Shown in pieces: positions 1 through 13,200 of a stretch of 64,000 bases of DNA; the stretch's first letter is position 1, and each line of letters opens with the position of its first letter. Position numbers and translations under genes: made by a program. The DNA comes from Promerops cafer (lineage: Eukaryota > Chordata > Aves > Passeriformes > Nectariniidae). The notes beneath the pieces are model-generated. The model had not been told where the DNA came from, made no database searches, and worked only from the letters and a program-made list of their open reading frames with translations. The stretch spans positions 397,215-461,214 of the forward strand of contig VZSE01004138.1 in NCBI GenBank assembly GCA_013398275.1, written 5' to 3'.

Positions 1-3000
1 GTTGCTCGTATTTCAGTGAGGAAATAAGAGCAATAGGCCCATGTGTGAGAACCTTCATTCCTGCAACTGATCCATCCATTCTTGTTCCAAAGGAGCCCAG
101 TTTCCCTTACACCAGAGGAGACAGTGTCTGATATTTAGCAAGGGGTTCAGGAGGTTAGGCTATCCCTCACAAACTGCAGTGAAGACGTGTTCAAAGGAGA
201 GATCCTTCCCACTGTCCTCAGGCAGCTGCCAGCACACCTGAAAGCCCTGGATGAGCAGTAGGATGTGCTGGGAAGGCCTCAGGGAAACTCCATGGCACTG
301 TGGTGTTCCCAGGTACAGCCCCAGCTGCTGCACTGGGGCTGTGGGGCTCTGTGTGCCAGAGAAAGACCCAGCACAGCACAAACCTGTGTTTGCTTCAGAA
401 GTACCCCACACAGAAAGCATAACGTTGCCTCAATATGTGCATGCTTGCTCTGCCCCCCCTCCTCCTGCTCTCTAATAGTTTTCCCTAAGATTCCTGAACA
501 ACAGAGCAGATGGAAACCTTATTTAAATTTAGAAACTGTGAATACCACATGCTGAGCTCAATGGAGCAATTCAAGTTGTTTTCCCTTAAATGATTTTTTT
601 TTTTAATGCTGGATTCCATTTAGATTTTTTAAAACAGAACAAACATGTGATACAAAGCATTTGAAGGTACCTGTATTCCTTGCCACATAATGCCTCACTT
701 GGACACAAGTGTGAAAATGTGTCCTAAACAGACCCAACTTCACAGCTAGTCATCCTAAAAGACATTAACAGTCCATTATTTATTAGAGCCATTATAAAAG
801 AAACTCCAGGACCGTCCCCAAAGAGAGAGAATCTGTCATGGTTCCCAGGAAAGAGAAGCAAGGATTATCCTTGAAAGCAGTCAAAGGAGAGAATAGTTTT
901 TACCAACTTGTCAGAGGAGTTGCCATGGGCACCAGCCAGGAGCCGAGGTTTAAATGTCAGATTTCCCTTCCAGTACTGGTTTTTTCCTTTCTTTTGCTGT
1001 ATTTTTGCATTCATTCCATTATTCTCTCTCCTTTTTTCCCCCTTTTATAAGAATTTCCCTAACTATGTCCCTGTTTTCCCAACACCCAGTTTTGCTTCTT
1101 TTTATGCCTGTCCTTGGACGTCATGCCAATCCCAGGTAAAAAAAAAATCTGTTTGGGTTTTTTTTTCTTTTAAGTAAGAGGATATGTTCTTGGATACTGG
1201 TTTGAAAGTCATTAGCATATCAACATTTGTCCATCAAAAATTTAGAAAGCCAATAAAATTGAATTAAGAGACTGAGGCAGTTAAGGAAGAAACTGCAGTG
1301 TGGGGCCGGGAGCAGCTCATTTCAGTGCTGCCATGCCTGCGTGTTGGGAGACATGTGGTACATTTCATTATTTGCTAAAATATGACAAAGAGAGGGATGG
1401 GGGAAGGAAAAGAGCAGAAGGAAAAAGCTCACATCTGTGGTAATATCTCTGCAGGGGGAAAGAAGGCAAATCCTACCATTTGTGGGAGGTATTCATGTGT
1501 TGTCGGCTGGTTAAACTGCACGTCAATTGAATTAATGTATCCGTTAAATCTAGATAAAAGCTCCGAAGCAGCAGTTTAGAAAACACTTTTTTCTTTTCTG
1601 TTCCTTTTTTTTTTTTTTTCCCTTCTCTTTCCTTAATTCCTCTAAGCTGCCACAGGACATCTGGGTTGGTTTTGTTTTCTATGCTGGGTTTTGTTTTGTC
1701 TTGTGTGTCTTCACTGTCAAAATCCCCAAACAAGCGCAGCTGCCTTAAAAAAACCAACTCCATTTGTGTTTTGCTTACTCGTTAATAGCCTTAGCATGTA
1801 AATGAACACATCCAGGCTCCGAAGTGAGCAACTCGGCAGTGGGCGGGCAGTCACACCTCCTTTGGAGCTATTGTCTCAGCCTGTCTGGCTGCGGGCTCGG
1901 CAGGGCCAGAGTGCAGGGACAGCCTTTGGCAGAAACCAGGCAAGAGCTGCAAAAAGAAAACGGGATTTTTGTAAGAACCAACTAATAACACCGTCATGGA
2001 GTAGGTGCCTGTAACCTCCGTTTGGTCACTAAGTTTGTTCTGGAGAGCAAAGACGAAATTGAAGCAGTAGCAAATGTTCAGCTTTGGATCCTGGTTTTGG
2101 CTTGAGAGCGTATTTTCTCCCTGTGGCTGTGGAAAATAAGTGTTTGTGGTTTTGAGACCCATTTCTGATCTCCCTTCCATTGATCTCACCTTGCATTTAA
2201 GGAGCTGAGCATGCTTCCATATGAATTATTGACACATAATTAATAGGTCAATACTGACTTGAACACTGGGTTCTTAATAGAACTAACAGGATGCAGATTT
2301 TCAGGATGCCTATTCTTAGTGCAGACTGAAGTTCCCCCGGTGGTTTTCAGTGATGTGATTTTTTTGTTCTCTGTTGGGAATAATTTCTGTGTTCCTGGTG
2401 CATGTAGCAATGGTGCTGGGTGGTGGAGAGGTGCAAGGTCATGAGGTTTGGGTGATTGTGGTACAAAAACACGTCAGTGTTCAGAGGCCGGGATAGCCTT
2501 GAGTCCTCTCTGTACAGCCTGAGGTGACTCCAGTCACATCTAGTCCCAAGCTCTGTCACCTCCAGACCATCCAGCCCTTGAAACAAATGCTTCAGGAACC
2601 ATCCTGTGCCAGAGGGAGGATGGTGTGGAAGTTCAGTGCCTACAGCAAATCATCAGGAAGATTAGGAGATGCTATCAGTGATGTTCATTGAAGAGCATGA
2701 AAGTGTTCTTTTGCTGAAGTGTGTGAGGTGGGAGCACTGATGTAACCAGTTACTTGGTTTGGAACAGGAATATCGTGGGTGTACTTGGCTGAAGAAGAGT
2801 GCTGAATATAACCTTTCTGTCCTGGAACAGTGGGAGGGACTGGGGCCCTTTAGCCTGGGTTTCCATGAAGATCCAGAGTTTCAGACAGCTGATGAGAAGT
2901 CTGGCTTAATGCCAGCAGTAGCCTGTCTACCTTTATTTACAATCAGAAATTATTCATGACCCTGATTCATGAAACTTCCACTCTTAAGCCTAGGAGTCAT

Positions 3001-6000
3001 GTTAAAAAAAACTCAGAAACCTCTACTAATTTGTTGAGAAGACTTGGTTTTAAGTTTTCTGCAAATACGCATCACCATAGTAATTTAAAAACTTGTATGT
3101 AAAATTATAGCAGCCCTTTCCTTGACGTCTCTGAAACCTCACTCAGAGTAGATATTTTGGGTATGCTGGAGGTTTGGGACTAGGTCTTTACCTATTTACT
3201 AATATTTTATTTCTGAAAAAAAGAAATTCATTCATTCTCCTTGGTAGGATAACTGAATGATTGATTCTGGTATTTTATTTGCCATCTAAATGTAAACTAA
3301 TCATCGTCCCCCAGTGCAGTACAAATAGTCTTGCCTTTTAATCCCTGTCCATTTCAAAACATCTGTTTTCATGACTCACTGAATAATATCTTAATTTTGT
3401 TTTCATTCTAGTATAATCTTACTCTGAAATAAAATAGAGCAAAATATAAACTCAAAGAAAATACAAAGAGTTGGGGTTTTTTTGCCCTAGCCTTCCTGTG
3501 TTTTTACACATAAATTAAAATCAAACTCTGTATGTCACTCACATGTGCCATGCTAGTGAAATCCATGTGAAGTACATTCTGCTGGGGCATCAGCCTTGTC
3601 AGGGAGAGATTCCAGCCCTTCCAAGGGAGACAAAAAAGGAGGGGAGTAATTGTGACCATGACTACCAAGATTTTGAAGTCAGAGACCTCCTTTTTTCCTG
3701 TCAGTAAATGAAGGTATATGTCTTAGACTCTGCATATATGATAAATACTGATGGTGATGATATAAATTCAGGTACACAATTCTCATTTTCAGTACAAAAG
3801 TGTTGTTTTTCTCTTTGTCTTCCTGCCCCACCACTGTGATCTTGGAAGGGCTTTGCTGTGCAGCAGATGGCAATGCAGGTGTAGCCATACGTTAGTTTTG
3901 CAGCCTTGGCCTTCAGCCACAGGGGAGTGTGGAGCAGGGAGTCAGATTACCAGATGGAAACCTAAAGCTGACATATGAACACAGATTAATACTTCCAAGA
4001 TGAGGCTTATTACCCTGTTGTTAGCACCAGACAAAACCAGGAATTAATACCCTCATTCAACACGTGAACAACTTGAGTGATGAAGTAATGTGAAAACTAG
4101 GGACTTCTCCTGAAACCTCAGTGAAGGTGAATGTCTGGTGCATGGGATTCTTCTTAAACTTCTATTGTGCAATGTCACTTACATTGGAGAACTTGGGGAA
4201 AAAAACTGCTAAAATTGGCTTAAAATCAAAAGCTGCACCAACCTTTGCAGGGATGTTAGAAAGCCACTGGTTCCAATGGCTGCCTTCACACTGTAGTGAC
4301 CCTGGAACCCCCACTTAATAGTGAGGCTCTGCAAAATGTGGTTCCTGACCAGGCAGGGGTTAAATCATGGTGAAATGATTCTCACCTGAGGTGCCCAGCC
4401 AGGGCAGCCTCCAACTCAGCTGGGTCTTAGGACTGGTGCTTGATGTGAGGAGTGGGAACCTCCCAGTGTTCTGGTACTGTTGTGTGTTGGTCAGCACACA
4501 AGGAATTCCTTGTTCGTGGCTGAAGACAAGCTTCTGGAAATCCAGGTTCCAGAAAAAAGGGAGCAGGCTAAGCCACACCAACTTGCTGATGAGGAGAAGT
4601 ACAAATTGGCTGATTCAGGGCTCCATACACCTTGGTATTCCCTTTCCATCACTGCACATAAGAACATGTTTGGGAAGAGTAAAACCAGGGCAATTTCTTA
4701 AAATTGGTTCAGCCCTCACCTGATGCCTGCCTCCACAATGTGCTAAAATGATATGGTTTCTTTGTGGCTAGTAATATTTAAGGGGTTCTATGGACTTCTC
4801 AAGTTTTCCCTGGAGTCCCACTCAAACTTTAAGATTCACAGTGCCCTTACTGCTCATATGAAAAAACTTTGGTTTAGATGCAGGGCTCTTCCTGCAAAAT
4901 GAGGCCATTAACTGTAAAAATATAAAGCAAAATAGAGATCTCACAAAATATGTGAGAAAGGGAAGCCACCTGAAAATGTAGCCCCAAACTCTCAAATAGG
5001 GTCTGTGTGTTAGCATGTAGGATCCTCAGTATTTTAAATATGCTTCCTCGTATTGGATTGACAGTTTGCCCATTAGAGAATGGTGTCATCATGCTCTAGT
5101 TAAAACTTCAGTGCCCGTGCTACAGAAATTGCCAGAAAATTTAACAGACTTCAGTTGGCAACAGCTGCCCTTTATTATGATGCCAGTGTTAGAGAGATGA
5201 AAAGTACAAAAATGAGAGTGAAGGAAAAAAATATAAACTAATGGAGGTAGGGGAGCCAGTGGAACCACTGCAAGATTTGTCTTTCTGAAAACTGCCTGAT
5301 TGCTTTTCAGATCTATCCTTTTTTTTCCATGTTGACAAGCAAAGCTTGGGAATAATAAGTGCTGCATGAATTAAATCCATCACACTTGACTGACTGGATA
5401 CCATGTACTGGATCTTCCAAGCAATTTGGGTTCTATCAGTGTGCCACTATTGATTTTGGTGCTTTGACAGAAAGTAGCAGAGAGACAAATGAAAGGGGGG
5501 CAGGAATCCTACAGAGATTTTTGGGATGCTGTAGCTGTAGGAGGTAGCTGAGGAAATGCCAGATTTCCTCCACGTAAGGTACCACAGAGCGTGCGAGCAC
5601 GGCTCTGTACAGCTGTCAATAAATGTTAAATATGTCTGTGTTGGTGCTGCACACTGTTCTTCTGTGGCTCTTTAGCAAAGGCTTATTGACAGCAGAGCAG
5701 GAGGGTGGTTACTCTTGTCCACCTACATGGTGTCTGCTCCAAAGCAGCACCAGCTTTCCCTCGGCACTACAGCTGTGCTCTGTCAGAAGTACCGGGGATG
5801 GGAATGTCACTCTGTCGCATTGAAATGCAGATGGGCAGAGATGTTGCACAGGTCTGTCACCAAGTGCTGTTTATTTCACTATGTTTTTATTGCTCAGACA
5901 AGGACCAGCTTTGAGAAGTTCCAATAAGCATTTTATTTTCTTTCCCTCTTCTCTTTTTCTGGGTTTTCTCTGTTCCACTTTACTTAGGTGAAGAAAGATC

Positions 6001-9000
6001 CTGTCCTTGGCAGGGCCTAGGGGGAGAACTGGGACCAGAATTGCCCAAGAGCTGGTTTGTAAGAGGAATAGCAGAGACTCCTGATGGAGCACTGGGGGGC
6101 TACCTGTTATTTTTCTGCTGAAGTGTATGATAGAGTAGTGAATACTGAATATTCCATGGAGTGCACTATGGATTGTTCCTGGGCATGGAGCTGTCATAAG
6201 GCTGCTAAGGGAATGAGAGGTTTCAGCTGAAGATTTCCTGTTTGCCTGGTGCCCCACTCAGGTAGGACACAATACCTTTCTGCCTTGTCATTGATCTCTT
6301 CACGTTGCCATTCCTCTTGGGCAGGGCTGTTTCTCCTGTGCTTGTCTAGGACTTGGAATAAAGTTTTCATGAGAGATCTGTAGAAGCTGCTGTAGTTCTA
6401 ATCATCCTTGCTGAAAAGGGAGTTGTGTAGGAATGGCTGTGCCAGGCAGGTGCAGTAATGGAGTTCAGCACCTTCTGCACGCAGGCAGCAAGAAAGAATA
6501 GGGTTTGCCCCATGCTGCCCTCTCCTCTCTGGTTTCTGGTCTTCCTTTTGATTACTTCATTTTCATTATGATCAAGGCATAATATAGAGTTAAAGGACTT
6601 CTCTGTAAGTGAAATCCAGTCGTGTTCATCCCTGTGAACATCTGTAGCATATTTCACCTGAGTGAGTATGGTCCTTTTGGATAAACTGTTTTTCAAGGGT
6701 AAATACGAGTTGCTGAACAGAATGGATGCAGCAGTTACTGTTCCCCAAAACAGGTGACATTTTCTACAGAAGGCTTCCTTAGGGAGAAATGTTAAACCTT
6801 CAGATTTCATTTCTCCTAGGAGAAGACTTTAGGTATCTTCTTTCTACTGTACACTACAAGTATAGAACATATACAACAGTAATGAATGGTTACATTTACT
6901 AATGTACTCTAATGATCAAGTACAGATCTGATTGCTAAACCTTTCAGTATCTGAGGCAGAAGTTCTTATTACTATAGGAGTTTGCTCCAAACCCTTGTTT
7001 CTGCAGTATCAGTGTACAGTAATTCCTCACAATTCCCAGGCAATGTATTTTAGGAGAAAAGCATCACGGAGCTCCCCAGCAGGTGCAGCCTCTTTGGCTG
7101 TGGTGGCTGTTCAGGAATGCACAGTGCTAGTGGGGGGAGTTAAAGTCCCTGCCTTTTCTGTGATGCAGAAAATGTGCCATTGCCACATAAAAGGCCATTT
7201 TCAGGGCTGCAGCTCCTTTACAACATGCCTGTGGCACAATGACAGGTTTGGGCTCCTTGGAGACAGTTGGTTTCCCTCTTAATAGTTGCTGACACCACAA
7301 GGCAGAAGTGGCCCTGCCAAGTACTCTTAAGGAACAGCCTGAATTCCCAAATCCCTTCTAGGGTAGCAGCAGCATTCTTTTAGCTTCAGTACTGTGTGGT
7401 GGCTGTTGGAGGTGGTGAACTGAGACGCTGTCTGACAGGAATCCTTCCTCCTCTACAAGATCCATCCCATGCAGTCTGGTCCAGAATCAGATTGCCAGTC
7501 TGTCTAGAAGGCTTTTGGAAAGGTAGAATCTCTTTTTTTTAACCCAGCACTGCAAGACAGATTAGACAGCTTGTGATTAAAAGGTTAAGATTCAAAAGGA
7601 ATAAAAGCTGTGGTAAAATATGGAAAAATTGTAAAATATTTTTCCAAGCGGTTTCTATTTTAAAGTTGTCTGTATATTTACGTATAGAATTTTGGGGTGT
7701 GCCTCACTGAAAAAAAAAAATGGATTCTATTTTTTTTTAATTTTACACATTCTCAGAATTTAGAGAAGCTCAGTATTTCAGTGTATGTAAGAGTTGCCAC
7801 TTGTTTGAGGAGTTGTGGACCCCTGTGTCACCTTAGAAAACTTGGTGCACACTAACTAGACATTTTAAATTTGAACCTCCTTTTGTTTTTAATATTGTCT
7901 TTAAAAATGGGGATTTCTTCAGCTGTCTTAGGTTGGAGGTGTTTACCTTCACTGAATTAAGAAAATGCCTCCACCTTCAAGAGCAAAGTGACAAAAAGAA
8001 GCTCTCAGCATCTCTGGTTCCAGTAAAGAAAACATAGAAATAAAAACAAAGACATTTCCATTTACAGAGCAACTGTTCCTGAGACGTGATTAAAGCTGTT
8101 CAGATTTCCAATAATGTATATATAATATATTCCTGTATCTGCAACATATTGGTAGGAAACCTTAAACAGCAGATGCTCCGTGGGACTCTTAAACTGAAGT
8201 CCAATCTATATAGAAGACAGAACTTATAATGAGACATAATGTAGCTGTGAGACAAGACTCACAGGCAATTTCCTGCAAGAAAGAGTGAGATTTAATCACT
8301 TTGGGCTACTTCTGCAGCTACTGCTAAGGCACGTTAGCTACTCTGTCAGAGGGGGAGATGCTTGTCAAGATTGTAAGCAAACAGAATTGCTGCCAGCCAT
8401 TTACTCACAGACAACAGATGATTCTCATAGACCATTTGTTTTATTTCTGTGCTTTTTGTCTTGTGCTTTGCTGTCTCTGTAAAATCCATGGCCTTTTATG
8501 TTAGGACAACAGGACATTAGCAATTATGGCTGTTACAGTGCTCCACACATAAGCAAAGCCCCCTCTCTGCCACGTTAGTCATCAGAGCTCAGTTCAGTTA
8601 TTATCTCTATCACTTCCAAAAGTTTTCATTCTAGTGGGTTTATTTACCTCAAGGAAATAACTTTAGAATTTTTGATTGATGGAAGTAATTGTTCAGGTAC
8701 TTGGAGAAGCCAGTCTTGTGTTAGATTTAATGGCCTACAGGTGAGTGACTGCTGCTTCCTAACTGCCAGGCACCGAGAGAGCCGGGGGATGAAATCCAGG
8801 TTATATCTCAGTGCTTGTATTTTCTGCAGCTCACATAAAATATTAGCCCCAATTAGCATTCGTGTTGCCAGCCTCAGCTAACACTCTGTGCAGCAGCGTG
8901 AAGGAAAAGCCATACCTGGCAGATAATGAGCCAGGTAATTACTCAGGGAGTTCCTGGGCACTCATTCCCAGTCCAAAGGCAGGGCATGGACTGTTTAACC

Positions 9001-10180
9001 AGCAGCTCTTGCACTGTCCTGCCAAGCTCCACGCTGTGCAGTACCTGCCACTCCTCAACAACATTTATCTAGTCTTCCTCATCCTGTTGGGATTATTTGC
9101 AGCCAGCAGTCCCATCTTGATTTCCAGGTTGTTTGCACAGATTGTAACCCAGGGCAAATTTGGCAGAGGGACTACTGGAGGTAAGGCAAGGAGAGGCAGA
9201 TGGGGGAAAGCGTCATTGACCCAATTGCCTTGTCTGAACTAGATGGGAAATTATATCCTTGTCCCATCACTCCCCACATATCAAACAAATTTAGGATTCC
9301 TTAGATATCTGAGTCCTGTGGCATCACTTCCACAGCCCAGGGAGGAGTGTTACTGAGGTAACTGAATTTGTGCAGTCATTTGATTCCAGCCTTACTGTCA
9401 CCACCTTTTCTTTTCCCTCTGAGTGCCCTCAGCCAAGCATCTCGCCTGGCTCAGACTCTTGCTGTGGGCCAGCTGCACCAGCCAAAGGCCCAGCAGTGGA
9501 TTCCACACACTGCCTGCATCATCTGATGCTGATGTACTCCTGTCTCGTAGGGCATAATTCAGGACAACGACCTAACTGGAGTCTTTTTCCAGGACAAACA
9601 TCACACATACCAGCATACTCCTAAAAAGTGGGTAACAGATCTAGAACAGGTTTTTTTTTGAACACATAGTTATTGTCAATAGCAGGACTATATTCCAGGT
9701 GATTAGCATCCTGCAGACCATTTAGTCTTAGCTAAGAGCCATGACAGAAAGGAGATTGAAAAGACAAAAAATTTTAGGTTTCCATGGCAGTGAATCGGGA
9801 ATGGCATCACCAGCTTCAGTGCAGAACATGTGGGAAGAGGAAAATATTGTCCAAAAGGATTATGACTAGAGAAAGGAGAGAGGGTGGGTGGGCTGGAGAC
9901 CTCATTTGCCAGAAAACATGAGATAGCACATTTTCCTTTTAAAGCAATAATTTTCATGAGAAACTCACTTCAGTGCTCAGAAATGCTCTGTTCTCAGAAA
10001 TGTAAATGTGCATGAGGGGTGTGGAGGCAGCATTCAGATGCAGAAAGCAAAGTTCTCCAAAGCAGAGGGAGATAAGTGGTGCCTTCTTGGCCAAGACACC
10101 TCTCTCTTAACTTCCAAAATATTTCATGGGCTACTGAATTGTCAGGGAATCCATAAATCAGGGTAGTGCTTTGTGATTGA
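1..10180. other. Intergenic DNA, no gene seen
   Basis: AT-rich single-copy-looking sequence. Open frames are short (147 codons at most, 6367-6810 on the - strand). They have no recognisable domains or family resemblance. T-rich runs near 594-606, 1604-1619 and 7711-7740 are simple-sequence noise. I see no tRNA, rRNA or clear transposon. Confidence 0.6.
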
Positions 10181-10207
10181 TTCTTTCTTTCTTTCTTTCT
10201 TTCTTTC
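10181..10207. repeat. (TTCT)n microsatellite
   Basis: There are nearly seven perfect TTCT units (27 bp). It is likely polymorphic. On the - strand it creates a Lys/Glu/Arg-rich run in a spurious open frame. Confidence 0.95.
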
Positions 10208-13200
10208 ATTTTTAGCAAATAAAATACCATTACAATAATTCACACTTAGAACATTTTCCCCATTGCATCTAATGTAATTTCATCAAGTTAGCACAGTCCA
10301 GATTAAAATGTGAACACGATCTGTGTTTAATATATCAAAAGCAAATTAAGTCTGGATTTGAAAAGGTGTTAGAGCTTTTCCTTTCATAAAATAAAATTAG
10401 TTCTAATTTGTCTCTGAAGTTTAAACTGAAATTAATTTATTGTTGAAATATAAACCGATAGCTTAATCCAAGCTTAATCCATTTAACACTGAGGAAACTT
10501 CTTAAGGAATATTTTTATTATTCTTACAAGCTGAGCTACAAATCAGCAGCACTACTGAAATTACTAGTGCTACAGTGGGTAACCCCTTTGAAGTTTATGC
10601 CCATGGAAGAGGCCAGGAACAGGGAAATAAATACACAGGTATATTTTTAGCAAACTCACACAGATAAATTTTTACAGGTGTTTAAGGTGGGACATGAATA
10701 TTTTCAAGACATTAGGTGAAATCCAGTATTAGGTGTAAATATGGACTAGCACTGCAGTTTTACTTGAGGGTTACAAATTCTGTCTTCTGTGTTTCCATCC
10801 TTTTGCTTCTGTTCTTCACACTGTGTAATGAATGACTTTACTAAGCCTAATGTGCACACAGTTGGCAAACACAATATATAAGCATTTGTCTAAATGGCTG
10901 AAAACCAATTTTGGGTTTGGAAATGTGACTATTTGTTCGAGGAGTAATTCAATTTTAATGGAAAACGACAATACAGGCAGTCAAACTAAATGACAGAATC
11001 CAAACAGAAACCATCAGATACCTAAACAAGCAGGCTGGGTTAGAAAATACTGAAATGTAATCATCAGGTGATTGTTATCACCTAATTCTGAATTTAATCC
11101 TGAACTTTAGGCATCTGTTTTTTTGAAAGGTTTGCTCTCTCGGCCTCAGTTTTTCTTTTAGTAATGTTGGAGTAATGATACTTCCTCTCCTTACAAAGAT
11201 AGTAACAAGATTGCTTCTCTTCACACTGCTTTACCTATGGGAAGTCCTATTAAAGTGTTAATTGAACATTTCAGAGGGCTCTGGCTCCTATTACCCACTC
11301 ACAGAGGCAAGTAGTGGGTAATTGGGTTCCAGCTTACCTTCATGGGATGAGAGATTCCTCGTTTAAGTCTATCAATAGAAAGATTAAGAGCCCTTGTTAT
11401 TCCAGGAGAATAAAGTTGTGTAGGACAAGAGAAGTGAGTAATAGTGAGTATAAAGCCATGGTTGTAAACCAGTAGATCTGTTGCAATAAAGAAGTTTCAG
11501 ACAATGAAATATCCCCTCCAACTTTTATGGTCATACTTATAATTCAGTACGTGGAGACACATTACTCTGGGTCACATGAAGCAGAATAAAACAGCCCATT
11601 AATTTCATCAGAAGTTTGCAAGCTGACTTCATATATTCACACCTGTCATGGGAAGACAGGTGGTGAGACTCTTGTGAGAGCAGAGCCAGTGGAAAGGCAC
11701 TTGGAGCTCACCTGCACTTCCATGACCTCCCTGGGCTGATAGGCACTGCGTATTGTACCTGTGCAGGATTTGGTTGTGTTTGTACAGCACTGCTGTGTTG
11801 CTGGCTGTACACAAAACTTCTACTTTAGACTTCTATTCCAGTAGAACATGCTTTTGCTTTACAACTGGCAAAAGCCTTTTGAAAAAATCTGGCTAAAGAG
11901 GAAGGATAAAAATTAAGTTTCGTTTTGAGGGTGTGCCAAGTTCACAGTCATGTCCAGGGAGGTGAGGTGCCCTTAACTCCTTTGGTTGTCATGGCCTGTG
12001 ACACAACTGAAGGGCTTTTCCCACTGGGAACTTTGGGATGTTGCTGGCAGCAGCTCCTACACCTAACTAATAATGCTTCCTGGAGAGCCAGAGATGGTTT
12101 GTTCTCTGTCTCTGTCAGGCAGAACTTTGTTACAGGAGATCAGTTAGGTCTGCAACTCTCATTGCTTTCTTTGTCAGCTTTTATCCAGGAAGGACATGGA
12201 AAAGTGCTTAGCACTTAGCCAGCTTCCACACAAGGCTGGTGTCTTTTCAGCTGTGTAGAAAACACTGTGTAGAAAGCTCTGTAGAAAACTTCAGCTGATG
12301 GAGTGTAGGAATGTTTTTTCCACAGCTGCACAACATTTCTAAGCTATTCTCTGTGTTTATCTGCAGTGACCTTACAAAAATACCCCCCCCCTTATGGCTA
12401 CAAAGCTTAATTACTGTAATTCTGATTTAGTTTGACTTCCACAGGGGTCTCTGTGCTCTTGAGTAGCATTTATCAGCACATTTATTCCTGAAATAAGCTG
12501 ATGTTTATGGGATACCGTAGGGTGCTGTCTACCTACAGAGTGTGTGGTAGGCTGTGACTTGCGCTGTTAATTTTTAAAACCTGTAACAGAGAGGCAATAT
12601 TACATTGCAAGGCCACCTTTCTGCAGCACCTCCCTAAAAGCTCTTTTTGTTCTGATACTTTCCATATTTCTCAGGTTTCCATTGTTCTTTCTGTAGCAAC
12701 CAGCTCCCTTTTGCTGCAGGGATATTGAAAAAGTGATTTTCTTCTGGATAGTTTTGTCTGTTTTGAAATCACTGGAGGGAAAAATTTCAGGGCATCTCCC
12801 CATAGTCCCAGCTGGACCTCCCTAAAGACCTGATTTTTATCTCCTCCTTCTGGGTCTTTACTTTGCAGCCTTTCCACTGCATTGTTTACTAATTTAAAAA
12901 TAATCCTTGTCAGTCTCTGAAGTGCAACCAAAATATGTTTCTTCGTGGCATCATAGAAAACCCTTAAATAACTGTGACATTGTATTGGTGATGAGAAAAG
13001 AAAGCATTTACATAAGGAGCAGCTTGCCAAACCTTAGCAATTTCTTCTACAGTCAAGAGGAAAATAAAGCCTCTCGATTCTCCTAGCATAGATTTAAGTG
13101 ATTGTTCTGTGCTGTTGTTCAGTATGAACAGTTTCAGGAGGATTGTAGGAAAAACATTGCTTGTAATAATCTCCTAATGGAAAAACATAGGTATGGGTCA

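Noticed and set aside
6367..6810. 147-codon open frame on -
   Set aside because: No hallmark of a protein family and no supporting promoter or splice sites.
10181..10207. CRISPR-like or satellite array
   Set aside because: It is a simple tetranucleotide microsatellite, and no array with spacers exists anywhere in the window.
12890..12945. Text like a reptile repeat tail (TGTCAGTCTCTGAAGTGC)
   Set aside because: The match is short and from memory only. Flanking sequence does not extend it.
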